Assembly (NCBI GenBank): GCA_038226305.1
Contig: JBBRQN010000002.1
Span: 200,124-264,123, forward strand
DNA from: JASLDZ01 sp038226305
GTDB lineage: Bacteria > Pseudomonadota > Alphaproteobacteria > Caulobacterales > Caulobacteraceae
DNA: 64,000 nt
Reading direction: 5' to 3'
Shown here piece by piece: positions 43,288 through 52,285 of the stretch. Below the pieces are notes generated by a model, which made no database searches, had not been told where the DNA came from, and saw only the letters and a list, made by a program, of their open reading frames with translations. A program made the translations under genes and the position numbers. How positions within the stretch are numbered: position 1 is the stretch's first letter; every line of letters begins with the position of its first letter.

Positions 43288-44553
43288 TCATTTTTGCAGC
43301 AGCATCATAACGCTCGAGCCGGCCATCAACAGCGCCGTGGCCCAGCCGAACACCTGCAGGCGCCGGCCGATCTTGAACTGGCCCATCACCCGCTCGCTGG
43401 AGGCGGCGATGAGCGTGGCGGCCAGGATCGGCCCGGCGACCACGCCGTTGATCACCGCGCTCCAGAAAAGGGCCTTGATGGGGTCGATGGGCGACCACTC
43501 GATCCCCACCCCTAGAAGGGTGGCGGCGGAGATTACGGCGTAGAAGCCGATCGCCTGGCGCGGGGAGTGCTGCAGCCCGCACTTCATGCCGGTCGCCTCG
43601 CCGACCGCATAGGCCGCCGATCCCGCCAGCACCGGCACCGCCAGAAGGCCCGTGCCGATGATGCCCAGGCTGAACAGTCCGAAGGCGAAGGGGCCTGCGA
43701 CCGGCCGCAACGCCTGGGCTGCATCCGCCGCCGTCTGGATGTCGGTCTTGCCGGAGGCATGGAGGGTGGCGGCGGTGGCGATCATCACGGCCAGAGCCAC
43801 GAGGTTGGAAACACCCATGCCCACGAAGGTATCGAAGCGGATGCGCGGCAGCTCCCACTTCGCCTCGTTGGGGGCCTGCTTGAGGGGATGGGCGTTGGGG
43901 TCGGCGGCGATCTCCTCCACCTCCTCGGCGCTCTGCCAGAAGAAAAGGTAGGGGCTGATAGTGGTGCCGAAGATCGCCACGATCACAGTGGCCACCCCCG
44001 CGCTCGAGGAGCCGAAGGGGAACACCAGCCCCTTGAGCACCGCCATCCAGTCGATGTGCAGCATGAACATGAGGGCGACGTAGCTCAGGAGAACGAGGGT
44101 CAGCCATTTCAGCAGCCTGGCGTAGCGGCGGTAGGGCACGAACAGCTGCAGGGCGAGGGAGATCAGGGCGAAGGCCACCACGAACAGCTTCTCGCCGCCG
44201 CCCACCACGAGCTTCGCCGCCGCGCCCATCGCGGCGATGTCGGCCCCGATGTTGATGGTGTTGGCCACGAACAAGAGGCCCACGAGGAACAGCACCACGG
44301 CCCGGGGCATCACCCGTTTCATGTTCATGGCCAGGCCGCAGCCGGTCACCCGGCCCACTTCGGCGCTCATCAACTGCACCGCGCACATGAGCGGATAGGT
44401 GAGGAGCATCGTCCACAGCAGGCCGAAGCCGAACTGCGCTCCCGCCTGGCTGTAGGTGGCGATGCCGGAGGGGTCGTCGTCGGCCGCGCCTGTGATCAGG
44501 CCGGGGCCCAGCTGGCGGAAAAGGGCGATGCGGGGGCGTGGCGTATCCGTCAT
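43288..44553 (-). CDS. Nramp-family divalent metal transporter, non-canonical motifs
   Basis: A 421-residue integral membrane protein with about eleven helices and the Nramp fold. The first motif is [12 protein letters not shown] in place of canonical DPGN, and the TM6 motif is [11 protein letters not shown] without the usual metal-coordinating Met (MPHN). These changes place it in an outlying Nramp clade whose ions may differ from Mn/Fe. GGAG six bases before ATG 44553 fixes the start; GTG 44565 is the alternative. It is 7 bases ahead of glpK and follows GT4 by 67 bases. Confidence 0.88.
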   Translation of the reverse strand: MTDTPRPRIALFRQLGPGLITGAADDDPSGIATYSQAGAQFGFGLLWTMLLTYPLMCAVQLMSAEVGRVTGCGLAMNMKRVMPRAVVLFLVGLLFVANTINIGADIAAMGAAAKLVVGGGEKLFVVAFALISLALQLFVPYRRYARLLKWLTLVLLSYVALMFMLHIDWMAVLKGLVFPFGSSSAGVATVIVAIFGTTISPYLFFWQSAEEVEEIAADPNAHPLKQAPNEAKWELPRIRFDTFVGMGVSNLVALAVMIATAATLHASGKTDIQTAADAAQALRPVAGPFAFGLFSLGIIGTGLLAVPVLAGSAAYAVGEATGMKCGLQHSPRQAIGFYAVISAATLLGVGIEWSPIDPIKALFWSAVINGVVAGPILAATLIAASSERVMGQFKIGRRLQVFGWATALLMAGSSVMMLLQK

Positions 44554-44620
44554 CGTCCGCTCCACGCGACTCTTGCGGGCCGACAGTCGCCGCGCGGGGC
44601 GTCCGGGTCAAACAGGGGGC

Positions 44621-45628
44621 TCAGCCGATGAGCGATCGGTAGAGCTGCAGGTAGCGATCCGCCATGCGCTCCACGCTGAAGCGCTCTGCAACGACGGCGC
44701 GGCAGGCGGCACGGTCGATCTCCCCGATGCGGCCGACGGCCTCCACCGCCTCGTCGACGGTGTTCACCAGGAAGCCCGTGACACCGTGGTCGATCAGTTC
44801 GGGCATGGAGCCCCGGTTGAAGGCGATCACGGGCGTGCCGCACGCCATCGCCTCCACCACCGAGAGGCCGAACGGCTCGTCGAAGCTGATCAGGTGCAGG
44901 AGGGCGCGGGCGGACCCCAGGGTTCGCACACGCAGATCGCCGCCGACCGCGCCGAGATAGGCGATGCGCTCGCCGTCCACGTGGGGCTGCACCCGGTCGC
45001 GGAAATAGCCCTCGTCCTGCACGATGCCGCACAGCTTCAGCCGTCGCCCGGTGCGGTGCGCCACGTCCACCGCCTCGGCCGCGCCCTTGTGCGGATGCAT
45101 GCGGCCGAAGAACAGCAGATCGTCCGAACCCGTTGGGTCGAACGGGAAATCGTCCAGCGGGATGCCGTGGTGGATCACCGCCGCATACCGCAGGTCAGGG
45201 GCCTTATCGGCTTCGCTGATGGCGACGTAGGCCACGCGATCCTCATAGGCCTTGAAGGCGGGCATTATGCGGTCCGACGAGAAGCCGTGGATGGTGGCGA
45301 CCATCGGCGTCTCCACCAGCCGCGAGAAGGCCAGCGGGACGAAATCCGCCTGATTGTGGATCAGGTCGAACTTGGCGGCGTGCTCGAACACGTTGGCCAC
45401 GTGCAGCGCCTCCCACACCTTGGCGTCGATTGTGGGGTCTTCGGAGTAGGGCTTTGGCACCACCCCTGCGAGCGTGCCGGCGGTGATCGAGTCGAGGGTG
45501 GCGAAGAGGGTCACGTCGACGCCGCGCTTCACGAGGGCTTCGGTGAGGAGGCTCGTCACCAGCTCCCACGGGCCGTAGTGGCGCGGCGGGGTGCGCCAGG
45601 AGATCGGCGCCAGCATGGCGATCTTCAT
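44621..45628 (-). CDS. GT4-family glycosyltransferase
   Basis: A 335-residue GT-B glycosyltransferase. The N-terminal Rossmann domain begins MKIAMLAPISWRTPPRHYGPWELV. The nucleotide-sugar binding domain carries the E-x7-E motif in EPFGLSVVEAMACGTPVIAF. It transfers a sugar from a nucleotide donor to an unknown acceptor. The ATG overlaps the stop of the GH13 gene (ATGA), and it is flanked by GH130 and GH13 genes. The trio suggests synthesis and degradation of an oligosaccharide or glycoside. Confidence 0.9.
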   Translation of the reverse strand: MKIAMLAPISWRTPPRHYGPWELVTSLLTEALVKRGVDVTLFATLDSITAGTLAGVVPKPYSEDPTIDAKVWEALHVANVFEHAAKFDLIHNQADFVPLAFSRLVETPMVATIHGFSSDRIMPAFKAYEDRVAYVAISEADKAPDLRYAAVIHHGIPLDDFPFDPTGSDDLLFFGRMHPHKGAAEAVDVAHRTGRRLKLCGIVQDEGYFRDRVQPHVDGERIAYLGAVGGDLRVRTLGSARALLHLISFDEPFGLSVVEAMACGTPVIAFNRGSMPELIDHGVTGFLVNTVDEAVEAVGRIGEIDRAACRAVVAERFSVERMADRYLQLYRSLIG

Positions 45629-47220
45629 GCGATGACGACCGCTTCGTGCGGCCTCAGGTGCAGGACGCCGTCGGTCACCTTGCACAGGCCGGGCAGTGTG
45701 CAGGCCAGCGTCTGCGCCCCGTGAGCCCACGCCGGCAGGCCAAGAGTCTGCGCATGGTCGCTGAGGTTCAAGGCGATCAGCGTCCGCTCGTCGCCGAGCG
45801 TGCGTTCGTAAGCCAAGACCGATCCCCAGGCGTCGATCAGCTTCAGATCGCCCAGCGCTAGCGACGGCCGCTCGCGGCGCAGCTTCAACAGCGCCTTTTG
45901 CAGGCTGAGCATCGAGCCCGCATCACCCTCCTGCGCGGCCACGTTCCGCACGGGCCAGTCGGCGTTGAGGGGCAGCCAGGGCTCGCCTGTGGTGAAGCCC
46001 GCGTTAGGGGCGTCGCTCCACGGCATCGGGGTGCGCACCGGGTCACGGCCGACGCCTTCGCCGGGCTGGCGAAGCTCGGCCGGGTCTTTCACCTGCTCGG
46101 GCGGGATCGGCGTGTCGGGCAGGCCGATCTCGTCGCCGTAGTAGACGGTGGGGGTGCCGCGCAGGGTCAGGAGCAGCATGGCCGCCACCCGGGCCTGCGC
46201 CTCGCCCACGCGGCTGGCGATCCGTGGCCGGTCGTGGTTGCCCAGAACCCAGTTGGGCCAGGTGCCTGGGGGCAGCGCGGCCTCGTATTCCGCGATCAGC
46301 TTGCGGATGGCCTCTGCGTTCCACTGCGTGTTGATGAGCGCGAAGTTGAAGGGCTGCACCTGCGGCCGATCAGGCGTGCCGTACCAGGGCATCAGCTGCG
46401 GCGTCGGCAGGTAGATCTCGCCGATCAAAACCCGGTCGCCTGCATAGCTGTCGGCCACCTCGCGCATGCGGGCGGCCAGATCATGCGCCTCGGGCTGGCT
46501 CGTGTTGTTGACCTGCAGCTGGTCGAACATCTCTCCCATGCGCCGCACGTGGTTCGGCTTGGGCGGATTGTCGGCGAAATCGGCCGCCTTCACGATGTGC
46601 CACAGGACGTCGATGCGGAACCCGTCGACGCCCCGGTCGAACCAGAAGCGCAGCACGTCGAGCATGGCCTCGACCACCTCTGCGTTTCGCCAGTTCAGGT
46701 CTGGCTGCTCCTTGAGGAAGGCGTGCAGGTAGTACTGGCCGGTGGCCTCGTCCCACTCCCAGGAGGAGCCGCCGAAGTCGCTCTGCCAGTTGTTCGGCGG
46801 CGAGCCGTCTGGCTTGGCGTCTTTCCAGATGTACCAGTCGCGCTTGGGGCTGGTGCGCGAACGGCGACTCTCCTTGAACCACGCATGCTGGTCCGAGCTG
46901 TGGTTCGGCACGAAGTCGAGGATCACCTTCAGACCCCTCGCGTGGGCCGCGGCGATGACGGCGTCGGCGTCCGCGAGGGTGCCGAATTGCGGATCGACGC
47001 CGCTGTAGTCAGCCACGTCGTAGCCGAAGTCCGCCATGGGCGAGGGGAAGATCGGCGACAGCCAAACGGCGTCCACGCCCAAGGCCGCCAGATGATCCAG
47101 TCGCTGCAGAACGCCCGGCAGATCGCCGATCCCGTCGCCGTTCGTGTCCTGAAACGAGCGCGGGTAGACCTGATAGATCACGCGGGACTTCCACCAGGGC
47201 ACCGCGGCTTCAGGGGTCAT
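45625..47220 (-). CDS. GH13 alpha-glucosidase (oligo-1,6-glucosidase-like)
   Basis: A 531-residue GH13 enzyme. The (beta/alpha)8 barrel carries LDFVPNHSSD, DGFRIDVLW (nucleophile Asp204), IGEIYLP (acid/base Glu268) and LGNHDRPR (Asp330). A C-terminal beta domain follows. The pattern fits alpha-glucosidases of the GH13 subfamilies acting on small alpha-1,4- or 1,6-glucosides, in the cytosol since there is no signal peptide. It is coupled to GH130 upstream (ATGA) and GT4 downstream (ATGA), so the three are translated together. Confidence 0.93.
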   Translation of the reverse strand: MTPEAAVPWWKSRVIYQVYPRSFQDTNGDGIGDLPGVLQRLDHLAALGVDAVWLSPIFPSPMADFGYDVADYSGVDPQFGTLADADAVIAAAHARGLKVILDFVPNHSSDQHAWFKESRRSRTSPKRDWYIWKDAKPDGSPPNNWQSDFGGSSWEWDEATGQYYLHAFLKEQPDLNWRNAEVVEAMLDVLRFWFDRGVDGFRIDVLWHIVKAADFADNPPKPNHVRRMGEMFDQLQVNNTSQPEAHDLAARMREVADSYAGDRVLIGEIYLPTPQLMPWYGTPDRPQVQPFNFALINTQWNAEAIRKLIAEYEAALPPGTWPNWVLGNHDRPRIASRVGEAQARVAAMLLLTLRGTPTVYYGDEIGLPDTPIPPEQVKDPAELRQPGEGVGRDPVRTPMPWSDAPNAGFTTGEPWLPLNADWPVRNVAAQEGDAGSMLSLQKALLKLRRERPSLALGDLKLIDAWGSVLAYERTLGDERTLIALNLSDHAQTLGLPAWAHGAQTLACTLPGLCKVTDGVLHLRPHEAVVIA

Positions 47221-48341
47221 GCGAAACGGGCCTTGGGGATGTGGGTGATGCGGCAGGCGAGGTCCGCCTCGCCGGAGGCTGCGATGAAAACCTCGCCCCC
47301 GTCCACCAGCCCGGTTGTGAACACCACGGGCGTCGGTAGGTACTGCTGGTGCGCGATGGGGGCGATCAGGGCGGCGTCGGACTGCAGCAGCGGTGCCTCG
47401 TCCTCCAGCCGGAGGAGCCGGGTGGGATCATCGGCATCGAACAGCGCCCAGAAGGTGCGGTAGACGCCCACCGCACCCTTGATCTCCACCCCATGATAAA
47501 GCGTCAGCCAGCCTTCCGGCGTGAGCACGGGCGGCGTGCCCCCGCCGAGCTTGGACGAGACGCCAAAGGCCTTGCGGGCGCGGATGCCCCCGGTTTCGAG
47601 CGGTTTCCAGTGCAGCCCGTCCGGCGAGGTGGCCATGTTGATCGAGGGCCCGCCGCGAAAGGGGCTGTCCTCCGCATAGGCGAAGTAGACCTCGCCGAGC
47701 GGGCGCGTGAGGGCGACGAACCGCCCGCCCACGCGGCCTTCGAACAGCATCATGTCCTTGTTCAGGTGATCGAGCACCAGCCCCTGCAGCGTCCACTCGA
47801 ACCCGTCGTCCGACGTGTAGAGCGAACTCCCCAGCCGCTCCGGGCTGACCGAGCAGGCCACCATCCAGTAGCGCCCGTTGATGCGGCTGATCCGGGGGTC
47901 TTCCACGCCGTATTCCTGATAGCTCGCCGCGGGCTCGATCGCCCGGTCGTAGTGGACGGCCACCACAGAGACGCCGTCAGGCGTCAGCTCCACGGGCAGC
48001 AGCCAAGAGATGGAGGTGAGGCCCAGCAGCCGCGGGCCGGGTCGTTTCAGGGTGAACTGGCGAGGGTCGGTCATGTCCACCTCGTCCAGCGGCCAGCTTT
48101 CCAGGCGATAGCCTTCGGGCGTCCAGCGGATGGCGCGCACGCGGCCGCCTGCCACCGGCTCGCGCAGAGCCTCGGCCACGCGCACAAGCAGCAGCAGGTT
48201 CCCATTGGGCAGCCGCGTCAGGCCGGGGTTGAACGCGCCCAGCACGTAGGTTTCGGCCTGCAGCGACCGTCGCAGGGGCGAGCGGGAGAGGTCCACGTCG
48301 TCGGGCGTGAAGATCAGGCAGTCGAGGGGGAAGGCCGTCAT
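47217..48341 (-). CDS. GH130-family beta-mannoside phosphorylase-like protein
   Basis: A 374-residue five-bladed beta-propeller enzyme of GH130. It has FNPGLTRLPNGNLLLLVRVAE, a VEDPRISRINGRYWMVACSV blade and DMMLFEGRVGGRFVALTRP. Family members phosphorolyse or hydrolyse beta-mannosyl bonds, for example mannosyl-glucose. Substrate specificity cannot be read here. It is the first gene of the glyco operon and divergent from glpD with a 74-base gap that must hold both promoters. A cytosolic location is expected as no signal peptide is seen. Confidence 0.87.
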   Translation of the reverse strand: MTAFPLDCLIFTPDDVDLSRSPLRRSLQAETYVLGAFNPGLTRLPNGNLLLLVRVAEALREPVAGGRVRAIRWTPEGYRLESWPLDEVDMTDPRQFTLKRPGPRLLGLTSISWLLPVELTPDGVSVVAVHYDRAIEPAASYQEYGVEDPRISRINGRYWMVACSVSPERLGSSLYTSDDGFEWTLQGLVLDHLNKDMMLFEGRVGGRFVALTRPLGEVYFAYAEDSPFRGGPSINMATSPDGLHWKPLETGGIRARKAFGVSSKLGGGTPPVLTPEGWLTLYHGVEIKGAVGVYRTFWALFDADDPTRLLRLEDEAPLLQSDAALIAPIAHQQYLPTPVVFTTGLVDGGEVFIAASGEADLACRITHIPKARFA

Positions 48342-48415
48342 GGCGCTGCAACGCGTGAGCGGCGCTTTGGTCGTCGCGGCTGGACGTCGCAGGCGAGAGC
48401 CTCCACATCGGCGTC

Positions 48416-49918
48416 ATGAGCGACACCCCCGCCCCGGCCGCCCCTTACGACCTGCTGGTGGTGGGCGGCGGCGTGAACGGCTGCGGCATCGCGCGGGATG
48501 CGGCGGGCCGGGGCCTGAAGGTTCTCCTGGTGGAGCAGGCCGATCTGGCGAACGCCACCTCGTCCTCGTCGTCCAAGCTGATCCACGGGGGACTGCGCTA
48601 CCTCGAGTATTACGAGTTCCGCCTGGTGCGGGAGGCCCTGGGCGAGCGCGAGGTGCTGCTCAACTCGGCGCCGCACATCGTGTGGCCCCTTCGTTTCGTG
48701 CTTCCGCATCACGATGGCCTTCGCCCCGCCTGGGTGCTGCGGGTGGGCCTGTTCATGTACGACCACATCGGCGGCCGAAAGCGCCTGCCGACCACGGAGA
48801 CCCTCGATCTGCGACGGGATGCGGCGGGCGAGCCCCTAGTCGACCGCCTGACCAAGGGCTTCGAATATTCCGACTGCTGGGTGGACGACGCCCGCCTCGT
48901 CGCGCTCCTGGCGGTGGATGCGGCCGAGCGGGGGGCCACGATCCGCACCCGCACCCGGCTCTCGAACGCCCGACGCGAAGGCGGCCTCTGGTCGGCGGAG
49001 ATCGTGAGCGGGGAGGGCACGCCGGAGACCGTGACCGCCCGCGCTCTCGTGAACGCCGCCGGGCCCTGGGTGGACAAGGTGCTGGCCTCCACCGGCCGCA
49101 ACGCCCCGAGCGGCCACCACGCCCGGCTGGTGAAGGGGAGCCACCTCGTGTTCCCGAAGCTCTACGACGGGCCGCAGTGCTACACCCTGCAGAGCGCCGA
49201 CGGTCGAGTGGTGTTCACCATCCCCTACGAGACCGACTTCACCCTCGTGGGCACCACCGACGAGCCGTTCGACGGCGACCCCGCCCACATCGAGGCTTCC
49301 GACGCCGAGGCGCAGTACCTGTGCGGCGTGCTGGGAGACTACTTCACGAAGCCGGTCACGCCGGCGATGGCCAAGTGGAGCTATGCCGGGGTGCGCCCCC
49401 TGGCCGACAGCGGCGAGGAGAACGCCTCCGCCGTGACCCGCGACTACGTGTTCGACATCGATACCGACGGCCCGCCCCTACTCAGCGTGTTTGGAGGTAA
49501 GATCACCACCTTCCGCCGCCTGGCCGAGCATGCCCTGCGCGACCTCGGCAAGGCGATGGGCGAGCCGCATCAGCCCTGGACGCAGAGCGCCATCCTGCCC
49601 GGCGGCGACCTGCCAGGTGCGGATTTCGAGGCGTTCGTGACCTCTGCCGCCCGCCGCTGGCCCTGGCTTGCGGCACCCACGCTCACCCGCATGGCCCACG
49701 CCTATGGGTCGCGGCTGGAGCGGGTGCTGGGCGAGGCGACATCCCCCGCCGACCTCGGCCGGGACTTCGGCGCGGGCCTCACCGAGCGCGAGGCGACCTA
49801 CCTGCGCGACCACGAATGGGCCGTCACCGCACAGGACGTGCTGTGGCGCCGCTCCAAGCTCGGCCTCCACATGACGGCCGCAGAGGCCGCCGCCTTCACG
49901 ACGTTGTTCGAGGGCTGA
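48416..49918 (+). CDS. glpD: Glycerol-3-phosphate dehydrogenase
   Basis: A 500-residue FAD-dependent dehydrogenase with the N-terminal ADP-binding [47 protein letters not shown] and the [16 protein letters not shown] motifs. It oxidises glycerol 3-phosphate to dihydroxyacetone phosphate at the inner membrane and passes electrons to quinone. It completes the route begun by the glpK product. It is divergent from GH130 and its 3' end overlaps arsH by 23 bases. Confidence 0.96.
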   Translation: MSDTPAPAAPYDLLVVGGGVNGCGIARDAAGRGLKVLLVEQADLANATSSSSSKLIHGGLRYLEYYEFRLVREALGEREVLLNSAPHIVWPLRFVLPHHDGLRPAWVLRVGLFMYDHIGGRKRLPTTETLDLRRDAAGEPLVDRLTKGFEYSDCWVDDARLVALLAVDAAERGATIRTRTRLSNARREGGLWSAEIVSGEGTPETVTARALVNAAGPWVDKVLASTGRNAPSGHHARLVKGSHLVFPKLYDGPQCYTLQSADGRVVFTIPYETDFTLVGTTDEPFDGDPAHIEASDAEAQYLCGVLGDYFTKPVTPAMAKWSYAGVRPLADSGEENASAVTRDYVFDIDTDGPPLLSVFGGKITTFRRLAEHALRDLGKAMGEPHQPWTQSAILPGGDLPGADFEAFVTSAARRWPWLAAPTLTRMAHAYGSRLERVLGEATSPADLGRDFGAGLTEREATYLRDHEWAVTAQDVLWRRSKLGLHMTAAEAAAFTTLFEG

Positions 49919-50645
49919 CCGCTCCGACCGCCGCCGCCAGGCTCGCCGCCCCTGCGGGCTCGCCGCCCTGCGCCTTGCGCTCGCTGTAGCGGTCCGTCAG
50001 CGCGTCTGCGCAGTCGCGGGTGATGAGGGTGAACTTCATCAGCTCCTCCATCACGTCCACCAGCCGGTCGTAATAGGCCGAAGGCCTCATGCGGCCCTCG
50101 TCGTCGAACTCGTCATAGGCCTTGGCGACGGACGACTGGTTCGGAATGGTGATCATCCGCATCCAGCGCCCCAGGATGCGAAGCTGGTTCACCGTGTTGA
50201 ACGATTGCGAGCCTGCGTTCACCTGACACACCGCCAGGGTGCGCCCCTGCGTGGGCCGCACGCCGCCTCGGTCCAGGGGCAGCCAGTCGATCTGTGACTT
50301 GAAGACGCTCGTCATCGCCCCGTGCCGCTCCGGGCTGCACCATACCTGCCCTTCGGACCAGAGCGAGGCTTCCAGCAGCTCCTCCACCTTGGGGTGGTCC
50401 AGGGGCGCGTCGTCCACCTGCGGCAGGCCGCGGGGATCGAAGATGCGGGTCTCCCCTCCCATCGCCCGCAAGAGCCGATCGGCCTCCTCGATCAAGAGGC
50501 GGCTGAACGCCCGTTCGCGCAGGGAGCCGTAGAGCAGCAGGAACCGGGGCGGGTGCGTGGCACGCGCCTGCGGCGTCAGCGCCTCCAGCGTGGGGCGCGG
50601 GGCTAAGCGAGCATCGAGGGCGGGGAGGGGATCGAGCGTTGGCAT
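49896..50645 (-). CDS. arsH: ArsH NADPH-dependent FMN reductase
   Basis: A 249-residue flavodoxin-like reductase of the ArsH type: [24 protein letters not shown] (FMN phosphate loop), [21 protein letters not shown] and [29 protein letters not shown]. ArsH oxidises trivalent organoarsenicals. The start at ATG 50645 follows GAAGGGAAG. It is divergent from arsR with a shared 38-base promoter that contains a palindrome. Confidence 0.93.
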   Translation of the reverse strand: MPTLDPLPALDARLAPRPTLEALTPQARATHPPRFLLLYGSLRERAFSRLLIEEADRLLRAMGGETRIFDPRGLPQVDDAPLDHPKVEELLEASLWSEGQVWCSPERHGAMTSVFKSQIDWLPLDRGGVRPTQGRTLAVCQVNAGSQSFNTVNQLRILGRWMRMITIPNQSSVAKAYDEFDDEGRMRPSAYYDRLVDVMEELMKFTLITRDCADALTDRYSERKAQGGEPAGAASLAAAVGAVSPRTTS

Positions 50646-50660
50646 GTCTTCCCTTCGTCG

Positions 50661-50686
50661 CATATTCCGTCTATCCATGAAATATG
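50661..50686. promoter_or_regulatory. Palindromic ArsR operator between arsH and arsR
   Basis: CATATTCC and GAAATATG flank a 10-base spacer (one mismatch in eight), within an AT-rich island between divergent arsH and arsR. Its right arm covers the first arsR ATG (50684), so binding would block both promoters. ArsR dimers typically bind such imperfect dyads. Confidence 0.65.
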
Positions 50687-51058
50687 AAAATGTCCCACGC
50701 AACGGCTGCGCTTTCCGCCCTGGCGCACGAGGGGCGGCTCGGAGTGTTTCGCACGCTGGTGCAGGCGGGGCCGGAGGGGCTGGCTGCGGGAGAGGTGGGG
50801 CGCCGCGTCGGCATCGCACCCACCACGCTTTCCGCCGGGCTGAGCGTGCTAGCCCATGCGGGGCTCGTGCATTCACGCAGGGACGGGCGGTCGATCATCT
50901 ACACCGCGGCCTACGAGGCCATGAGCGAGCTCCTGGGCTTCCTCATGCACGACTGCTGCAATGGCAATCCGCAGATCTGCGCGCCTCTGGCGGCGCTCAC
51001 CCACGAGGCGGCCTGCTGCGCGGCCGGCCCACAAGCGCGACAGGAGGCGCAGGCATGA
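50684..51058 (+). CDS. arsR: ArsR-family arsenite-responsive repressor
   Basis: A 124-residue winged-helix repressor ([64 protein letters not shown]). The arsenite-binding Cys do not lie in the DNA-binding helix. Instead they form a C-terminal set: Cys91, Cys92 and Cys99 (CCNGNPQIC), with a further Cys111-Cys112. That is the atypical Acidithiobacillus-type arrangement. The first ATG (50684) lies inside the operator; ATG 50690 is a possible start. Its stop overlaps arsC by four bases (ATGA). Confidence 0.92.
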   Translation: MKMSHATAALSALAHEGRLGVFRTLVQAGPEGLAAGEVGRRVGIAPTTLSAGLSVLAHAGLVHSRRDGRSIIYTAAYEAMSELLGFLMHDCCNGNPQICAPLAALTHEAACCAAGPQARQEAQA

Positions 51059-51579
51059 GCGACCAAACCCCTTACGACATACTGTTCCTCTGCACCGGCA
51101 ACTCGGCCCGCTCGATCCTGGCGGAGTCGATCATGCAGCGGCTGGGGGCGGGCAAGTTCAGGGCCTACTCCGCAGGCTCGCACCCCAAGGGCGAAATCCA
51201 CCGCGGAGCGTTGAAGCTCCTCAAGGCGAGCGGCTATCCCGTCGATCACCTGCGCTCCAAGTCGTGGGACGAGTTCGAGGGCGAACACGCCGTCGCCTTC
51301 GATTTCATCGTCACCGTCTGCGACAATGCGGCGGGCGAGGTGTGCCCGATGTGGCCCGGCAAGCCGATCCGCGCCCACTGGGGCGTGCCCGATCCGGCTG
51401 CGGTCGAGGGCTCGGAAAGCGCCGTGGCGCTGGCCTTCGCCGAGGCCTATCGCGCGCTGTACGCTCGCATCGGCCTGTTGACGAGCCTGCCCCTGGCCGA
51501 GCTCGACGCCCTTTCGGTGCAGCGTGAGATGGACCTCATCGGCCAGGCCGCGCCCGCCCCGCCCGTCTACCTCGACTGA
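51055..51579 (+). CDS. arsC: Arsenate reductase, low-molecular-weight phosphatase type
   Basis: A 174-residue LMW-PTPase-fold reductase with the P-loop FLCTGNSARS (nucleophile Cys13). Two further Cys, Cys89 and Cys97 in TVCDNAAGEVC, fit the thioredoxin-coupled ArsC mechanism. It reduces arsenate to arsenite in the cytosol. The ATG overlaps the arsR stop, so the two are co-translated. The product must then be exported, presumably by the following aquaporin, since no arsB or acr3 gene is present. Confidence 0.93.
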   Translation: MSDQTPYDILFLCTGNSARSILAESIMQRLGAGKFRAYSAGSHPKGEIHRGALKLLKASGYPVDHLRSKSWDEFEGEHAVAFDFIVTVCDNAAGEVCPMWPGKPIRAHWGVPDPAAVEGSESAVALAFAEAYRALYARIGLLTSLPLAELDALSVQREMDLIGQAAPAPPVYLD

Positions 51580-51607
51580 CGTGGCAACCGCTTCGCTGGA
51601 GCCGCCG

Positions 51608-52282
51608 ATGCGGCCGTTCTCCACGGCGCGCAGGCTTGTGGCCGAGGGGCTCGGCACGGGGCTCCTGCTGGCGGTGGTGGTGGGGTCGGGAATCATGGCC
51701 GAGCGGCTGGCGGGCGGAAATGTCGCCATCGCGCTTCTGGGCAACACCCTGGCCACCGGAGCGGCTCTGGTGGTGCTGATCACGATCTTTGGCCCCATCT
51801 CGGGCGCCCACTTCAACCCGGCGGTGACGCTGGCGTTTCTGGTGCGCCGGGAGCTTGGGGCGGGAACGGCTGCAGCGTTCGTGCTGGTGCAGGGCGTCGG
51901 GGCGATCCTTGGCGTGTGGCTGGCCCATGCCATGTTCGGCAAGGCGATCCTGCAGGTGTCCACGAAGCTGCGCGACGGGCCGGGGCAGGCGCTTTCCGAG
52001 GGCGTCGCCACCTTCGGGCTGATCGGCGTGATCCTCGGCTGCCTGCGGTTCCGATCCGAGTTCACGCCCACTGCGGTGGGGCTCTACATCACGGCGGCCT
52101 ACTGGTTCACAGCCTCGACCGCCTTCGCCAACCCGGCGGTGACGGTGGTGCGCAGCCTGACGAACAGCTTCGCCGGCATCGCCCCGAGCTCGGCCCCGGC
52201 ATTCATCGCAGCACAGCTGGCGGGAGCACTGGTCGCGGTGTTCGTGTTCGGCTGGCTGTTCCGGTCGCAACCGGCGGAATGA
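51608..52282 (+). CDS. aqpS: MIP-family aquaglyceroporin, arsenite channel (AqpS-like)
   Basis: A 224-residue membrane channel with six helices and two half-helices: HFNPAV (first NPA) and FANPAV (second NPA). In Sinorhizobium meliloti an aquaglyceroporin, AqpS, replaces ArsB and lets arsenite leave the cell down its gradient. The same logic fits here since the channel is downstream of arsR-arsC. ATG 51608 gives a normal N terminus (MRPFSTARRLVAEGLG); a GTG at 51581 directly after the arsC stop is possible. It is convergent with adhC, three bases apart. Confidence 0.88.
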   Translation: MRPFSTARRLVAEGLGTGLLLAVVVGSGIMAERLAGGNVAIALLGNTLATGAALVVLITIFGPISGAHFNPAVTLAFLVRRELGAGTAAAFVLVQGVGAILGVWLAHAMFGKAILQVSTKLRDGPGQALSEGVATFGLIGVILGCLRFRSEFTPTAVGLYITAAYWFTASTAFANPAVTVVRSLTNSFAGIAPSSAPAFIAAQLAGALVAVFVFGWLFRSQPAE

Positions 52283-52285
52283 CCG

